Counted from the first letter of the stretch, positions 18,762-27,829 are shown. The stretch is 64,000 nt of DNA from Bog-473 sp963791995 (GCA_963791995.1 CAWBUQ010000008.1:235177-299176), one strand, 5' to 3'. Numbers and translations are program-made. The notes: a model not told the origin generated them from the sequence alone.

Positions 18762-19901
18762 ATGGTCCTGAACCTGCACCCCACCTCCGAAGGCGTGCTC
18801 CCGGGGCAGCTGCTCGATCGGGCGATCCACGCGGGATACATCGATGCCGGGCGGTTCAAGATCCCCGACTCCAACGTGCAGCCGGCGAGCCTCGACCTGC
18901 GCCTCGGCGAGCGTGCCCTGCGCATCCGCTGCAGCTTCCTCCCAGGGAACGACTCCGTGGAGCGCAAGCTCAAGGACTACATCCTCGACGAGATCGACCT
19001 GCGCGGCGACGGGGCGATGCTCGAGGCCCGCTGCCCGTACCTGATTGAGCTCAAGGAGCGGCTCGATCTCCCGGCGGGCCTGCGCGGCAAGGCGAATCCC
19101 AAGAGCTCGACGGGCCGCATCGACGTCTTCACCCGTGTCATCACCGACCACAGCGACCGCTTCGACGAGATCGCACCGGGCTATCACGGTCCGCTCTACC
19201 TCGAGGTCGTGCCGCTGTCGTTCGCCGTCCGGGTGAAAGAGGACCTGACGCTGAACCAGCTGCGTCTCTCCATGGGCCGGCCCTGGCTGAGCGACGAGGA
19301 AGTGCGTCAGACCCACCTCGCCGCCCCGATCCTGTTCCGGCACGGCGAGCCGGTTCCCGTGGGGGACCTGATGCTCTCGAACGGACTCTTCCTCGGCCTC
19401 GATCTCCACGGCGACGAGCAGCGGCAAGTGGGCTACAGCACGCGAGACAGCGCGCCCCTGCTGGATCTGACGACCGGCGCAGAGGTCGATCCGGCGCCAT
19501 TCTGGGATCCCGTCTACCGGGAGGACGGTGACCGCCTGGTGCTCTCACCGCGCCGCTTCTATCTGCTGATGTCGGACGAGGCCGTGAGCATCCCACCCGA
19601 CCTGGCGGCTGAGATGACGGCCTACGACCCGACGAGCGGCGAGTTGCGCACGCACTACGCCGGCTTCTTCGACCCCGGATTCGGCTTCGACCCGGCCGGG
19701 GGATTCCAGGGCTCGCGGGCCGCCCTCGAGGTGAGGGCGCATGACGTGCCCTTCATGGTCGAGAACGGGCAGGCGGTGTGCAAGCTGACGTTCGAGCGCA
19801 TGCTCGAAGAGCCCACCGCGCTCTACGGCAGTGGCATCGGCTCGTCGTACCAGCAGCAAGAGGAGACGCTCAGCCGGTACTTCCGCCGTACGCCCGCCTG
19901 A
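18762..19901 (+). CDS. 2'-deoxycytidine 5'-triphosphate deaminase family protein (two-domain)
   Basis: The protein matches the long dCTP-deaminase family (DCD_N type, about 370 aa), in which two dUTPase-like jelly-roll domains are fused. Such enzymes are expected to convert dCTP to dUTP for dTMP synthesis. The first half has QPASLDLRLGERALRIR and the phosphate-binding stretch GKANPKSSTGRIDVFTRV, then YHGPLYLEVVPLSF. A second copy of the fold carries RRFYLLMSDEAVSIPP, AEMTAYDPTSGELRTHYAGF and FDPGFGF. The ATG at 18762 is chosen over an in-frame GTG at 18708. Intact at 379 aa. Activity is inferred from family only. Confidence 0.8.
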   Translation: MVLNLHPTSEGVLPGQLLDRAIHAGYIDAGRFKIPDSNVQPASLDLRLGERALRIRCSFLPGNDSVERKLKDYILDEIDLRGDGAMLEARCPYLIELKERLDLPAGLRGKANPKSSTGRIDVFTRVITDHSDRFDEIAPGYHGPLYLEVVPLSFAVRVKEDLTLNQLRLSMGRPWLSDEEVRQTHLAAPILFRHGEPVPVGDLMLSNGLFLGLDLHGDEQRQVGYSTRDSAPLLDLTTGAEVDPAPFWDPVYREDGDRLVLSPRRFYLLMSDEAVSIPPDLAAEMTAYDPTSGELRTHYAGFFDPGFGFDPAGGFQGSRAALEVRAHDVPFMVENGQAVCKLTFERMLEEPTALYGSGIGSSYQQQEETLSRYFRRTPA

Positions 19902-20076
19902 CCGGGCGCACGTTGGCGCGGTCGGCGCCCCCGGCCAACGGAGCAGCGGACCCCTCGGCCCTTCGACGGGGTCGGTCCACGCACGAACAATTCTGAACGG
20001 CGCGGCGCGAGCGCATCGCCAGTTACCTCGTTTCCGGCTGGGTAAGAGTCCGGAAGCGGGCTTCTCAGAGCGGGGT

Positions 20077-20095
20077 CTGTGTTGGCCCAACACAG
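20077..20095. promoter_or_regulatory. Perfect 9-bp-arm palindrome before the surface-protein gene
   Basis: CTGTGTTGGCCCAACACAG is a perfect inverted repeat (9-bp arms, one central base). It lies directly before the GAAGGAGAAGGA ribosome-binding region of the next gene. It may be an operator or a 5' UTR hairpin that limits translation. The remaining gap (19902-20109) shows nothing else. Confidence 0.5.
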
Positions 20096-20109
20096 AAGGA
20101 GAAGGACAC

Positions 20110-21629
20110 ATGAGGCGGACGATTCATCGTGCATCTGTTGGTGCCGTGTCGTGCGGAGTGGTTCTGGCGGTCGGGGTGCTGGCGGGGTTCTCGCCCGCCG
20201 GTGCCGATTCGCCACCGAATCCGGTGCAGACGACCGTCCAGGACGTCGAGAGCGCGGTCGCCGCGGCCGTCCCGGGGACCCCGGCGCCGGCTGCCACTCC
20301 TGCACCGACAGCCGCGGCGAGCGACCCGACCGCTCCGCTCACCGGCCTGCCGGTGTCCATCGCGGTGCCGGTGTCCGCCCTGAACAACGAGCTCGGGACC
20401 ACGCTGTTGCCTGGCCAGGACTCCACGTCGGGGACGAACACGACGACGCAGTCCTCGCCGGCGGCCAACGTGGACGCCCCGGTCAACGCCTGCTCGCTCT
20501 CGGTGGGCGCGCTGGCGAACGCGTCGAGCGGTTGCTCGACGACAACGGTCGGTCTCGACCAGACCGGGGCCGTCGGGAACGTCAATGTCCCCGTCACGGC
20601 GCAGGACAACGCCATCGGCCTGATCAACCAGGCCGCGTCCGCGCTGGGAATGACGACCGGGCAGTCGCCTTCGTCCACCACCCAGGACGGGGCCGTGAAC
20701 GCCTTCGTCCCCGTGACCCTGTGCTCGGTCAACGTCGGGCTGGTGGGGGACACCTCGAGTAGTTGCGGCCTCTCGGGCACCAACGGCAGCACCTCGCAGC
20801 AGGGTGTCGCCGATGCCACCGTCCCGGTGACGGTCTGTGACGTCTCGGCCGAGATCGACGGCAACAGCACGGCGAGCTGCCCGCAGGAGACCGACACCGT
20901 GTCGCAGTCGGGCCAGCTCGCCGACGCTCGACGCCCCAGCGACGGTCTGTGGGGTGGGCGTGGCGGCCGACGGCACGTCGACCGGTCAGTGCAGTCCCGC
21001 CTCCGACGCATCGCTCGTCAACGACCTGCCGAGTGACAGCGTGACCCAGAGCGCACCCGCTGACGCCGTGGCGCCGGTCAACGTCTGCAGCATCGTCGTC
21101 GCGGTCGACGGCACAGCGTCGAATTCGTGCGAGCCGTCGCATGTCACGTCCGATTCCACGGGCCCGGTGCACTGCCAACGCTCCGCTCACCGTGTGCTCG
21201 GTGGCGGCCGCCGTCAACGGCGCCGCCAGCGGCACGTGCACCGGAACCGGGACCACCAGCGTGCCGATCAACCCCACGGGTGGTCCGGGCACGGGCGTAA
21301 GCCTGCCCGTCACGATCTGTGGAATTGAGGCGGCGGTGGGAGGATCGGTCGACGCCGCGTGCCCCGAGCCGACGACCTCGCCCTCCACCTCGTCGCCGTC
21401 GTCACCGGGCACGGCAAGCGGAGGAGCGACGATCGTTCCGGTGAACGTGGCCTCGACGGCCCCGGTTGCCGCGACAGCGGCATCGTCGACCGGCACGTCG
21501 GGCGCGGGCTCACTGGCCTCGACCGGTGCACAGCTGCTCTTGGAGCTGGTGATCGGAGCCGGCGCGCTCCTCATGGGTCTGGTCATCACGCGGCTCGCCC
21601 GCCGACGGGCGGCATCCGAGGCCGGCTAG
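20110..21629 (+). CDS. Chaplin-like repeat surface protein with sortase-type tail (two frame changes)
   Basis: A secreted, probably wall-anchored protein of about 500 aa. It has a signal peptide (MRRTIHRASVGAVSC, hydrophobic core, cleavage near PAGADS). At least seven spaced units follow, each with a VPVNVC-like strand and a second cysteine 12-16 residues later, such as VPVTLCSVNVGL...SSSC and VPVTVCDVSAEIDGNSTASC. This resembles chaplin (DUF320) units but lacks their usual Asn/Gly pattern. The C-terminus has LASTG, a membrane span (LVIGAGALLMGLVIT) and RLARRRAAS, like an LAXTG sortase substrate. Frame changes lie at about 20927 and 21170; the repeat pattern continues across both. Good Shine-Dalgarno sequence at 20098-20106. 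Confidence 0.72.
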
Positions 21630-21709
21630 ACGACGGGAGAGGCGTCAGACAGACGCCGCACACAGGCAATACACGGGGCGAGTTCGATCGGGGAGCAGGA
21701 GGGGGATCG

Positions 21710-22606
21710 ATGTCCGACCACATCGACAGCAGCAGTGCAACGACGAACCTCGAAGAGGTGTTCCTCTCGAGGGAGTTCCACAACGGCAGGAAGGCGCCGT
21801 CGCGGGCGCGGCGGAACGACGGACCGTTCGAGTTCGCCGGGACACACGCTGGGCGCGCACTCGACGCGCCGCTCGAGCGCGTCCTCGTTGCCGATGCTGC
21901 GGCCGAACCCGTCCACGCGTTCGGCCGGGCGCGTCAAGGACCGCCGCGTCGAATGGGCGGCGACGCACGCATCGTCGCCTTTCCGGTATCGCCCAGCGAC
22001 CACCTTCGGCTGCGCGCGCTGGCCGCGGTGAGCAGCGTTGCCGCCGCCGCGATCGTGTTCGCGCTGGTGACGTCCGCGCCGGGCCACGGAGGCCGGAGCG
22101 GCGGCACACTCTCGGCAGCGGGACCGGCGAGCAGCAACACCGGACATGGGCGCATCGGCGCGGGTGGATCGAACTCGTCCGCGCCCGCCGGGGGCGTGAA
22201 GGGGGTGAACGCCGCCTCGAGCTCGCTGGGCGGGAGGGCGCGGGCAGTCACAGAAGCCCTGGTCACAGGCGAGACGGACGGAGGGCCGGCGGTGACGACG
22301 GGGTCGCCGACTGAGGCAGGGCCGTCGATCGGCGCGGCTGCACAGGGAACCGGCGCCAGCAACGCCGGCGCCGGTTCGTCGTCGCCCGCGCCTCCCGCGC
22401 CGCCGCCGGATCCGTCACCCGCGACGATGAGCGGCGGACTGAGCGGCGTCACCGGCGCGGTGGGCAACACCGTGACAACCGTCGGCACGACGATCGACAC
22501 AACAGCGAATCAATTCGTGTCGACCGCGCCCGCGACCGCGGCCGTTGGTGGCGCGGCGAATGGAGTCGGCGCAACCGTGACGGACGTTGGCCAATCGGTC
22601 GGTTGA
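21710..22606 (+). CDS. Single-span membrane protein with conserved cytosolic LEEVFLSREF motif
   Basis: I do not recognise this family. The protein (298 aa) starts at an ATG after GGAGGGGGATCG. A cytosolic N-terminus of about 100 residues contains TTNLEEVFLSREFHNG. One hydrophobic helix follows (ALAAVSSVAAAAIVFALVTS). The rest is a Ser/Ala/Gly/Pro-rich extracytoplasmic tail without cysteines. The next gene has the same plan and a matching N-terminal motif, so the two are probably paralogues. With the upstream chaplin-like gene they form a cell-surface cluster. Confidence 0.6.
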   Translation: MSDHIDSSSATTNLEEVFLSREFHNGRKAPSRARRNDGPFEFAGTHAGRALDAPLERVLVADAAAEPVHAFGRARQGPPRRMGGDARIVAFPVSPSDHLRLRALAAVSSVAAAAIVFALVTSAPGHGGRSGGTLSAAGPASSNTGHGRIGAGGSNSSAPAGGVKGVNAASSSLGGRARAVTEALVTGETDGGPAVTTGSPTEAGPSIGAAAQGTGASNAGAGSSSPAPPAPPPDPSPATMSGGLSGVTGAVGNTVTTVGTTIDTTANQFVSTAPATAAVGGAANGVGATVTDVGQSVG

Positions 22607-22843
22607 CAACGGTGCGACAACATTGGCACTGCACAATTGCTGCGCCGGTTTGAATAGCCGAAAGGTTTTTAAGAGTCCCAACCCGCGTTCTCAAAAAATG
22701 CAGATCGAATCCGCGAAGCTGGTACTCAGGGACACCCGACCGCTATATGGTTGGAACTGAGGGGGTAAGTGCAGTAGGTCCTGGAGCCGTCGTGCTCCGG
22801 GTCGCATCGCCCCCGCCAGTTGGACGATTTCTGGTGGAGGAAG
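22607..22843. promoter_or_regulatory. Intergenic leader of the second membrane paralogue
   Basis: This 237-bp gap is locally AT-richer (22640-22700) than its surroundings, as promoters in GC-rich genomes often are. No riboswitch or terminator I know was recognised in it. Confidence 0.3.
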
Positions 22844-23857
22844 ATGGAGCGATCGACGCCGAATCAGGTGGACGCTCATGACAACGCGACCCTTGAGGAC
22901 GTCTTCAAGTCACGCAGCTTCGGGAATCCCGTGGCGGCGCGGACGGGGCCGGTCGTCGCGGCGGCAGCGCGTGTGGTGCGCCCCGGATTCCTCCCGCGCA
23001 ATCCCTTCATCGCGTCGGCTGCGGCCGCGGCAGCAGCCGCCACCGTGGTGGCGGGTCTCGTCGTTGGTCCCGGGCCGATAGTCCAGCCGCTCATCTCGGC
23101 GCAGTCGCCCGGCCCCGACGACGTACCGCACGTCGTCCCGACGCCGAGTCAGCCGCCCCAGTCGGGGACACAGGCGGATGCTCCCTCGAATGCGGCCACC
23201 GGGGGAACCTCGACGCCCGCGGAGGCCACCATCGGCACCGGTACGCCCGGGAGCTCGGGAGGCGCTCAGGGCTCGAGCGGTGCCGTCCTCGCCGTCGTGA
23301 CGGTCACGCCGCCTGCCGGCAGTGCGTCGCCACCAGCGAGCACCGTGGCGGGCCTTGGCTCGACCTCGAGCGGTGCCGGGTCGTCCACCGCGGCGTCGTC
23401 GCCACCGGCGACGACGACAACGGTGCCGAGTGCGCCGTCCTCGGGAGGCGGCACGAGTTCGGACACCGGCAGCACCAGCACCGGTGGCGGCGGGACGGGA
23501 GGCGGGACATCGGCCGCGACCGGTGGTGTCGGAAACGGGGGCCAGGGCAGCGGCACCGGCACCGGCACGGGCACCGGGACGGGCAGCGGCAGCGGGACCG
23601 GCAGTGGTCAGGGCACCGGTGCCGGCGGAACCGGCCAAGGGAACGGCAACGGCCAGGGCGACGGGAACGGTGACGGCCATGGCACCGGCGACGGCGGGGA
23701 CTGTGGTCACGGTGGTTGGGGTTACAGCGGAGGTTCTGGCGCCGGCGACCACGGTGGCTGGGGCTACGGCTCGGGTGACTCCGCGTCCGGCGCCGGCTCC
23801 GGCTCCGGGGGCGGCTGGGGCTCCAGCGCAGGAGGGTCTTCCGACCAGGGTCACTGA
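22844..23857 (+). CDS. Single-span membrane protein with Gly/Thr/Ser-repeat extracellular tail
   Basis: This is a paralogue of the preceding gene. It starts at an ATG with GGTGGAGGAAG upstream. The cytosolic N-terminus has NATLEDVFKSRSFGNP, aligning with LEEVFLSREF in the neighbour. A membrane helix follows (IASAAAAAAAATVVAGLVVG). The long tail is Ser/Thr/Gly/Pro-rich, with a (GT)n and (GS)n dipeptide run at 23550-23620 and a final stretch of repeated HGGWGYSGG and HGGWGYGSG units with aromatic residues. Low-complexity Gly-Trp-Tyr tails suggest a wall or matrix role, but the function is unknown. Confidence 0.6.
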   Translation: MERSTPNQVDAHDNATLEDVFKSRSFGNPVAARTGPVVAAAARVVRPGFLPRNPFIASAAAAAAAATVVAGLVVGPGPIVQPLISAQSPGPDDVPHVVPTPSQPPQSGTQADAPSNAATGGTSTPAEATIGTGTPGSSGGAQGSSGAVLAVVTVTPPAGSASPPASTVAGLGSTSSGAGSSTAASSPPATTTTVPSAPSSGGGTSSDTGSTSTGGGGTGGGTSAATGGVGNGGQGSGTGTGTGTGTGSGSGTGSGQGTGAGGTGQGNGNGQGDGNGDGHGTGDGGDCGHGGWGYSGGSGAGDHGGWGYGSGDSASGAGSGSGGGWGSSAGGSSDQGH

Positions 23858-24009
23858 GGGGCCACGTCTCTCAGTCGGGAGGCGTCCCCTGTGGCGGCGT
23901 CGAAGCGGGCCTCGCGCCGCGGGCCGTCCCGCCGCATCGTTGGCCGGCTCGTGCTGGTAAGTATGCGGATACCGGCGATCGAGCTCTGCCGGTGCGAGCG
24001 AGGTCAACC

Positions 24010-24990
24010 ATGAACTACACGAATCTCGGCACGTCGGGCCTCCGGGTCTCGAGGGTGTGTCTCGGAATGATGGGTTTCGGCAACGGCAGCGACCGCCCGT
24101 GGGTGATCGACGAGGACGCGGCCGAGCCGATCGTGAAGGCGGCGGTCGAGGGCGGCGTGACGTTCTTCGACACGGCGGACGCCTACTCGGGCGGCGCCAG
24201 CGAGGTTGCCACGGGCAGGCTCGTCCCCAAGTTCTTGAGCCGTGACGAGGCCGTCATCGCCACAAAGGTGTTCATGCCGGTCACACCAGGGGAGAACGGG
24301 GGCGGCCTCAGCCGCAAGCACATCTTGTCGGGAATCGACGTCTCGCTGCGTCGCCTCGACACTGACTACGTCGACCTGTACCAGATCCACCGGTGGGATC
24401 CCCGGACGCCGATCGAAGAGACGATGGAAGCGCTGCACGACGTCGTGCGGTCGGGCAAGGCCCGCTACATCGGCGCCAGCAGCATGTTCGCCTGGCAGTT
24501 CGCCAAGGCGCAGCACACGGCCGAGGTGAACGGTTGGACGAAGTTCGTGTCCATGCAGAACCACTACAACCTGATCTACCGGGAGGAGGAGCGCGAGATG
24601 ATCCCGCTCTGCCTCGACCAGGGCGTTGGGTGCATCCCCTGGAGCCCGCTTGCGCGCGGCGTCCTCGCCGGCAACCGCTCTCGCGAGGGAGACCGCCACA
24701 CGACGCGCTCGAGCACCGATCCCTTCACCGACTACCTGTATGCACAGCCAACCGATTTCGACGTCGTCGACGCCGTCGGTCAGGTCGCGGCGACCCGCGG
24801 CGTCCCGTCGGCCCAGGTGGCGCTGGCATGGCTGCTGACCAAGCCCGGCGTCAGTGCGCCGATCGTCGGCTCGACCAAGAAACGGCATCTCAAGGACGCG
24901 CTCGCCGCTGAGGAGCTCGCGCTCTCTGAGGACGAAATCGCCCAACTCGAAAAGCCGTACGTGCCGCATCCGGTCCTCGGGCACTTCTAA
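24010..24990 (+). CDS. Aldo/keto reductase
   Basis: An NAD(P)H-dependent oxidoreductase of the AKR superfamily (326 aa, YghZ/voltage-channel beta-subunit-like branch). The catalytic aspartate and tyrosine are in FFDTADAYSGG, the lysine in VIATKVFMP and the histidine in LYQIHRWDP. The cofactor-binding region includes IPWSPLARGVLAG and APIVGSTKKRHL. It starts at an ATG at 24010. It is intact. The physiological substrate cannot be predicted. Confidence 0.85.
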   Translation: MNYTNLGTSGLRVSRVCLGMMGFGNGSDRPWVIDEDAAEPIVKAAVEGGVTFFDTADAYSGGASEVATGRLVPKFLSRDEAVIATKVFMPVTPGENGGGLSRKHILSGIDVSLRRLDTDYVDLYQIHRWDPRTPIEETMEALHDVVRSGKARYIGASSMFAWQFAKAQHTAEVNGWTKFVSMQNHYNLIYREEEREMIPLCLDQGVGCIPWSPLARGVLAGNRSREGDRHTTRSSTDPFTDYLYAQPTDFDVVDAVGQVAATRGVPSAQVALAWLLTKPGVSAPIVGSTKKRHLKDALAAEELALSEDEIAQLEKPYVPHPVLGHF

Positions 24991-25057
24991 GGACGGGGGA
25001 CCGGCGGTCCGGTAGGGTCGCCGCCGGGGTCTACCGGGACGAGAGATCGGGGATGGC

Positions 25058-26605
25058 ATGCGGGTCGCACTGACGGTGGCCGACTTCCTCAATCGGGCGG
25101 CGCTCGTCTACGGCTCGCGCACGGCGCTGTTCGACGAGCCGGGGGTGCCCGGCTCCCTCGGGACACAGACCTACACAGAGCTCGAAGCCCGGGCACGGGG
25201 CATGGCGCTCCAGCTCGACGAGCTCGGAGTCGACCACGGCGAGCGGGTCGCCATCGTCAGCCCGAATTCAGGTCGGTTCTTGACGTCGTATTTCGGCGTG
25301 AGTGGGTTCGGGCGCGTCCTGGTGCCGATCAATTTTCGGCTCACCTCCGAGGAGATGGCCTACATCGTCGAGCACTCGGGCGCGACCGTGCTCCTGTACG
25401 ACCCGGACCTCTCGGGCGAGGTGGACAACATCAAGGTGAGCCACCGGTTCTGCCTGGACGGGACGGATGACGCCCAGCTCTTCGCCCCGGCACCGCCCGG
25501 ACTCCTGCCCCGACCCTGGGAGGCGGACGAAGACGCCAGCTGCTCGGTCAACTACACGTCGGGGACCACGGCCCGGCCCAAGGGGGTGCAGCTCACCCAG
25601 CGCAACTGCTGGCTCAACGCAGCCGCGTTCGGGTGGCACACCGGCGTGAACGACCGAGACGTGCTGCTCCACACGCTGCCGATGTTCCACTGCAACGGCT
25701 GGGGCATGCCCTACGCCGTGACCGGCATGGGGGGAGCCCACGTCGTGTTGCGCAAGGTCGACGGGGAGGAGATCCTGGCCCGTGTCGAGCGTCACGGCGT
25801 GACCCTCCTGTGCGGCGCACCCGCCGTCGTGGCCGCCATCCTGGCCGCGGCCGAGCAGCGAGCCGCCGAGGGCCGCGCCGTTCCGGGCTACGGGACGGTG
25901 CGCATCGTCGTGGCCGGCGCGCCGCCGCCGTCAAAGACGATCGAACGGGTCGAGTCGGAGTTGGGCTGGGAGTTCATTCAGATCTACGGACTCACCGAGA
26001 CCGCCCCACTCCTCACGATCAACCGAGCCCCGGCTGAATGGGACGACCTCGACGCCGGGACGCGCTCGGTACTGCTCGGCCGGGCCGGCGCACCCGCCAT
26101 CGGCGTGCAGATCGGCGTCGATCCCGAGGGTGAGGTCGTGGCCCGCTCCAACCACGTGTTCGCCGGCTACTGGGAGCAGCCCCGCGAAACGGCGGAGGCG
26201 CTCGACGGTGGCTGGTTCCACACGGGCGACGGCGGTTACCTCGACGGTGCTCACCTGGTGATCTCGGACCGGAAGAAGGACGTCATCATCACGGGCGGTG
26301 AGAACGTCTCGTCCATCGAGGTCGAGGACTGCCTCTACCAGCACCCCGCCGTCGCCGAAGTCGCCGTGATCGGAGTCCCCGACGAGAAGTGGGGCGAGAC
26401 GATCAAGGCGCTTGTCGTCGTGCGCGAGGACTGCGAGGTGAATGAGGAGGAGCTCATTGCACACTGCCGGGAGCGGCTGGCTCATTTCAAAGCGCCGACC
26501 AGCGTGGAACTGCGCGACGCGCTGGACCGGACGGCGACCGGCAAGTTGCAGAAGTACAAGCTGCGCCAGCCCTACTGGGCGGGGCGGGAGCGTTCGGTCA
26601 ACTAG
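25058..26605 (+). CDS. AMP-dependent acyl-CoA synthetase (fatty-acid CoA ligase)
   Basis: An ANL-superfamily ligase that activates a carboxylic acid as acyl-AMP and then forms the CoA thioester (515 aa). The P-loop-like A3 motif is NYTSGTTARPKGVQLT. A5 is IYGLTETAPL, A7 is GGWFHTGDGGYLD, A8 is ISDRKKDVIITGGENVSS and A10 is DRTATGKLQKYKLR with the catalytic lysine. This motif set is typical of medium- or long-chain fatty-acyl-CoA synthetases. It is intact and ends ERSVN at the tandem terminator. Confidence 0.9.
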   Translation: MRVALTVADFLNRAALVYGSRTALFDEPGVPGSLGTQTYTELEARARGMALQLDELGVDHGERVAIVSPNSGRFLTSYFGVSGFGRVLVPINFRLTSEEMAYIVEHSGATVLLYDPDLSGEVDNIKVSHRFCLDGTDDAQLFAPAPPGLLPRPWEADEDASCSVNYTSGTTARPKGVQLTQRNCWLNAAAFGWHTGVNDRDVLLHTLPMFHCNGWGMPYAVTGMGGAHVVLRKVDGEEILARVERHGVTLLCGAPAVVAAILAAAEQRAAEGRAVPGYGTVRIVVAGAPPPSKTIERVESELGWEFIQIYGLTETAPLLTINRAPAEWDDLDAGTRSVLLGRAGAPAIGVQIGVDPEGEVVARSNHVFAGYWEQPRETAEALDGGWFHTGDGGYLDGAHLVISDRKKDVIITGGENVSSIEVEDCLYQHPAVAEVAVIGVPDEKWGETIKALVVVREDCEVNEEELIAHCRERLAHFKAPTSVELRDALDRTATGKLQKYKLRQPYWAGRERSVN

Positions 26606-26665
26606 CCCGGAACCTTCGACCGGGCTTCGGTCAACTAGCCCGGACCCTCGACCGGGCTTCGGTCA
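26593..26665. terminator. Tandem duplicated terminator-like hairpins
   Basis: A 33-bp unit (26593-26625) is followed by a near-identical 32-bp copy (26626-26657) and the first 8 bp of a third. Each full copy holds AGCCCGG and CCGGGCT arms (604-610/620-626 and 637-643/652-658, plus 26000) that form a 7-bp GC stem with an 8-9 nt loop. The first copy includes the acyl-CoA synthetase stop codon; the partial third copy supplies the RNase D stop codon. Placement between convergent genes suggests bidirectional termination. Confidence 0.6.
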
Positions 26666-27829
26666 GACGTCGGCGGGCCGGCGCGAGCGCTCCTCGAGCA
26701 CGAGCTTGCCCCGCGTGTCGAACGCGGCAGCCACGTCGCCGGCGATCAGGCGGCGCAGCGGCTCACCCACGATGTCCCGGCGCCAGCCGGTGTCGAGCCG
26801 ACCCGGCTCGCCGACGAGCAGCTGCGCGATGTCGGCCCGTGTCGCGAGCAATCCCTGGTCGAAGTCGAGATCGTCCGCGATCTGCCGGACCAGGCCCGAG
26901 CACACCGCCACGGCGGCCGCCGGGGCAGGCGTGTCGCGGTTGTCGGCGGGCATGCGGATCTGGTCCGCGTCCATCGCGAGGCCCCGCTCGACCGCGGCCA
27001 GGATCTCGGTCGCACGGCCTTGTGCGAGGTGGCGTCCGTCGACGCCGCGGGTGCGGCGCAGCTCGCCGACATTGGCGGGTGGTCGTTGCGAGATCGCCAG
27101 CAATCCGAGGTCGGAGAGCACCATCCGCCGAGGTCGGTTGCTCTCCGCGGCCGTCCGTTCCCGCCAGGCCGCCACCTCCTGGGCCACGCCGCGCAACCGG
27201 CGCGACATGCTGCGGATGTCGCCGAGCTTCCACCACGCCTCTTCGGGCGCGCGCGGTGGCGTGCGGTCACCGAGCACTTCGGTGCATTCGTTCAGTGCCC
27301 ACTCGAGCCGACCGAGTGTCTGCAGGCGCTCGGACAGGATGGTCCGCAACTCCAGCAGATGCGCAACATCGCTGACCGCGTAGGTGACCTGGCGCTCGCT
27401 GATGGGCCGCACCAGCCAGTCCGAGAGCCGGTCTGCCTTGGGCAGCGTGAACCCCAGTACCTGGTCGACCAGGCGGGACAACGACGGCGTCGACATGCCG
27501 AGGAACCCGGCGACGATCTGGGTGTCAAAGACGCTCGCGGGCACGACACCGCACGCCGCCTGCAACACGTCGAGATCCTGGAAGGCGGCATGCGCGACGG
27601 CCGTTCCCGGCCCGCCGAAGAGTCCAGCCAGTGGCTCGGGGTCGACCGCCAGCGGGTCGACGAGAGCCACGTTGTCGCCCCATGCGATCTGGATGAGCGC
27701 CAAGTCGGGGACGTAGGTGCGTTCGGTATGGAACTCGGTATCGAAGGCGTAGTACTCCTCACCGGCGATCGCCGCCACGAGCTCGTCGAGGCCGTGGCGG
27801 TCGACCACCATGGTGGCGGGGGCGGTCAC
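26663..27829 (-). CDS. rnd: Ribonuclease D (DEDD exonuclease with HRDC domain)
   Basis: A 3'-5' exoribonuclease family protein that trims structured RNA. The DEDD residues appear in YAFDTEFHTERTY (Exo I), AHAAFQDLDVL (Exo II) and RQVTYAVSDVAHLLEL (Exo III, YxxxD). An HRDC-like region follows (ISQRPPANVGELRRTRGV). I chose the GTG at 27829 (VTAPATMVVDRHG); an ATG at 27811 is also possible. The open frame continues to 27949 but with an unrelated Arg/Pro sequence. Confidence 0.88.
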   Translation of the reverse strand: MTAPATMVVDRHGLDELVAAIAGEEYYAFDTEFHTERTYVPDLALIQIAWGDNVALVDPLAVDPEPLAGLFGGPGTAVAHAAFQDLDVLQAACGVVPASVFDTQIVAGFLGMSTPSLSRLVDQVLGFTLPKADRLSDWLVRPISERQVTYAVSDVAHLLELRTILSERLQTLGRLEWALNECTEVLGDRTPPRAPEEAWWKLGDIRSMSRRLRGVAQEVAAWRERTAAESNRPRRMVLSDLGLLAISQRPPANVGELRRTRGVDGRHLAQGRATEILAAVERGLAMDADQIRMPADNRDTPAPAAAVAVCSGLVRQIADDLDFDQGLLATRADIAQLLVGEPGRLDTGWRRDIVGEPLRRLIAGDVAAAFDTRGKLVLEERSRRPADV

